Made by a program: the position numbers and the translations under genes
Notes under the pieces: generated by a model
Told to the model about the DNA's origin: nothing
Databases searched by the model: none
The model's input: only the letters and a program-made list of their open reading frames with translations
Part shown: one piece after another, positions 63,101 to 64,000 of the stretch
How positions within the stretch are numbered: position 1 is the first letter of the stretch
Layout: each line of letters begins with the position of its first letter
Assembly: GCA_914767715.1 (NCBI GenBank)
Contig: OU612068.1
Span: forward strand, 30,194,001-30,258,000
Length of the DNA stretch: 64,000 bases
Origin: Membranipora membranacea
Taxonomy: Eukaryota > Bryozoa > Gymnolaemata > Cheilostomatida > Membraniporidae
Reading direction: 5' to 3'

Positions 63101-63823
63101 TGAAAGATAGATAGGATGGGTGTTTGAAGAAGTGCATTAAGGAATTAGGAATTCTCCCTGAGTTCAAGTGGAGATTAGTAATCGTGTTGATAATGGGGAA
63201 CCTAACAAAGTCTGTAATTTTCAGACATATTCCTACCTGTTATCATCGATGACAATAGCAGGTGCAGGTATAGTTTGTCCAGCTCTTAGCCTTTTATAAA
63301 TGTATATGGGTGAGTCAAAATATCTATCGTCAAAATAACATCTCACAACCTAAAGTAAAGACATACAGATAAATATAGAGAGAGAAACACCCAGCACAAA
63401 TATATTTATGACCCAAATGTATACATGAAACAAGTACATACATGGCATAATTATAAACATGAAACAAGTCGAGCTCCTTGTTACACCAACATTCCAACTA
63501 TTCAGGAATCAGGATACACTTAATTTCTCATGCAAATATTTTGGTATATAAAAATTCACCAGCTATTGTAAATGACAAGACTCATTTCTTACAAGTATTA
63601 CTTATAGCTAAGCTATAGCTAAGTATTTCAGATTGATGGATCTCAAAATAGCTTGCCAAGCTCTTTTGCAAAAAATGTACTTACCCTATCAGGAGTAGGT
63701 TGGGTTGTGTCTAAATGTAGATCTGCTTCTTTATGTGATATACATTTACCTACTGCTCTAACTCTGATATCGTCTACCATTATATCTCTGTCTGCTATTG
63801 TGAATCCAAACTCTGTCTCATAT
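57123..63823 (-). CDS. OPLAH: 5-oxoprolinase, C-terminal half (3' end of gene)
   Basis: Fifteen exons: 63685-63823, 63237-63349, 63036-63099, 62310-62447, 61800-61910, 61448-61549, 60878-61052, 60315-60424, 59953-60027, 59642-59788, 59348-59448, 58840-59023, 58235-58553, 57877-57974, 57123-57272. They give about 675 residues, the second half of a protein usually near 1290; the 5' part lies right of the window. The first exon ([20 protein letters not shown]) is the end of the hydantoinase A part. Most of the rest is hydantoinase [77 protein letters not shown] and [12 protein letters not shown]. Known reaction: ATP-dependent opening of 5-oxoproline to glutamate in the cytosolic gamma-glutamyl (glutathione) cycle. 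All conserved blocks I expect are intact, so it looks functional. Confidence 0.93.
57661..57800 (+). repeat. Possible third tRNA-derived SINE copy
   Basis: A-box-like GATGGCGCGATCGATTAGCG, B box GGGTTCGAATCCC, then 'agcccccagcaccccaccct' and 'cgggtgtata', which faintly resemble the tail of the two clear copies. It lies in the last intron of the 5-oxoprolinase gene. Could belong to a related family. Confidence 0.45.
59180..59335. repeat. Tandem repeat of about 12-bp units
   Basis: About eleven copies of 'tgtgatataatc' with small variants, preceded by a gat run. It lies in a 5-oxoprolinase intron, close to the exon ending at 59348. Confidence 0.85.
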
Positions 63824-64000
63824 CTGTCAATTATTGTATTATGTCAGTAAGCATAGTGCTGTAAAATCTGTATAAAACCAGATCGGTCAGTCTGCACTAG
63901 CAGTTCACTTGTATTGGCTTTGTGACATTATATAATTCATAATTACACTTCGTTACATTATGATAGAGATCTAATGCTATGACTGCCTGGCACACAATTT

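Overview
This is eukaryotic nuclear DNA. Coding sequence is split into many short exons, with GT-AG introns mostly of about 150 to 1,000 bp. The sequence is AT-rich and full of small mobile elements. The gene set (GGA adaptor, secreted family-1 glycosidases, aldehyde-oxidase-type molybdoflavoenzyme, SLF2/FAM178-like SMC5/6 factor, F-box/LRR protein, D8C-like domain, 5-oxoprolinase) fits an invertebrate animal, perhaps an early-branching one such as a sponge. The species cannot be told from sequence alone. All multi-exon models were built by hand by matching splice sites, reading phase and family similarity. Exon coordinates are given in each entry.

Layout. 1-764: 3' end of a GGA gene (+). 2009-3605: cluster of inverted repeat copies, one broken by a 453-bp insertion. 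4928-6792: small four-exon gene (+). 7916-17598: two tandem GH1 beta-glucosidase genes (-), with a tRNA-type SINE between them and a dead reverse transcriptase in intron 1 of the second. 20955-35346: complete 28-exon aldehyde oxidase/xanthine dehydrogenase family gene (-). 35771-37064: tandem and inverted repeats. 38465-45120: 12-exon SLF2-like gene (-). 46993-48206: dead LINE. 48855-51126: F-box/LRR gene (+). 55322-55596: terminal exon of a D8C-like domain protein (+). 57123-63823: 3' half of a 5-oxoprolinase gene (-), running off the right edge.

The genes are not a functional cluster in any obvious way: trafficking, glycoside hydrolysis, redox and glutathione metabolism, DNA repair and ubiquitin ligation sit side by side. 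The clearest shared history is the local tandem duplication of the GH1 gene.

The most unusual material is non-coding. At least four tiny fold-back insertions (43-85 bp) share TAG...CTA ends and 9-bp target duplications. There is a 68-bp perfect palindrome with an 8-bp target duplication. A 40-bp hairpin-bearing insertion has both empty and filled sites visible in neighbouring duplicated sequence. A tRNA-derived SINE family is present in two good copies and one weak copy.
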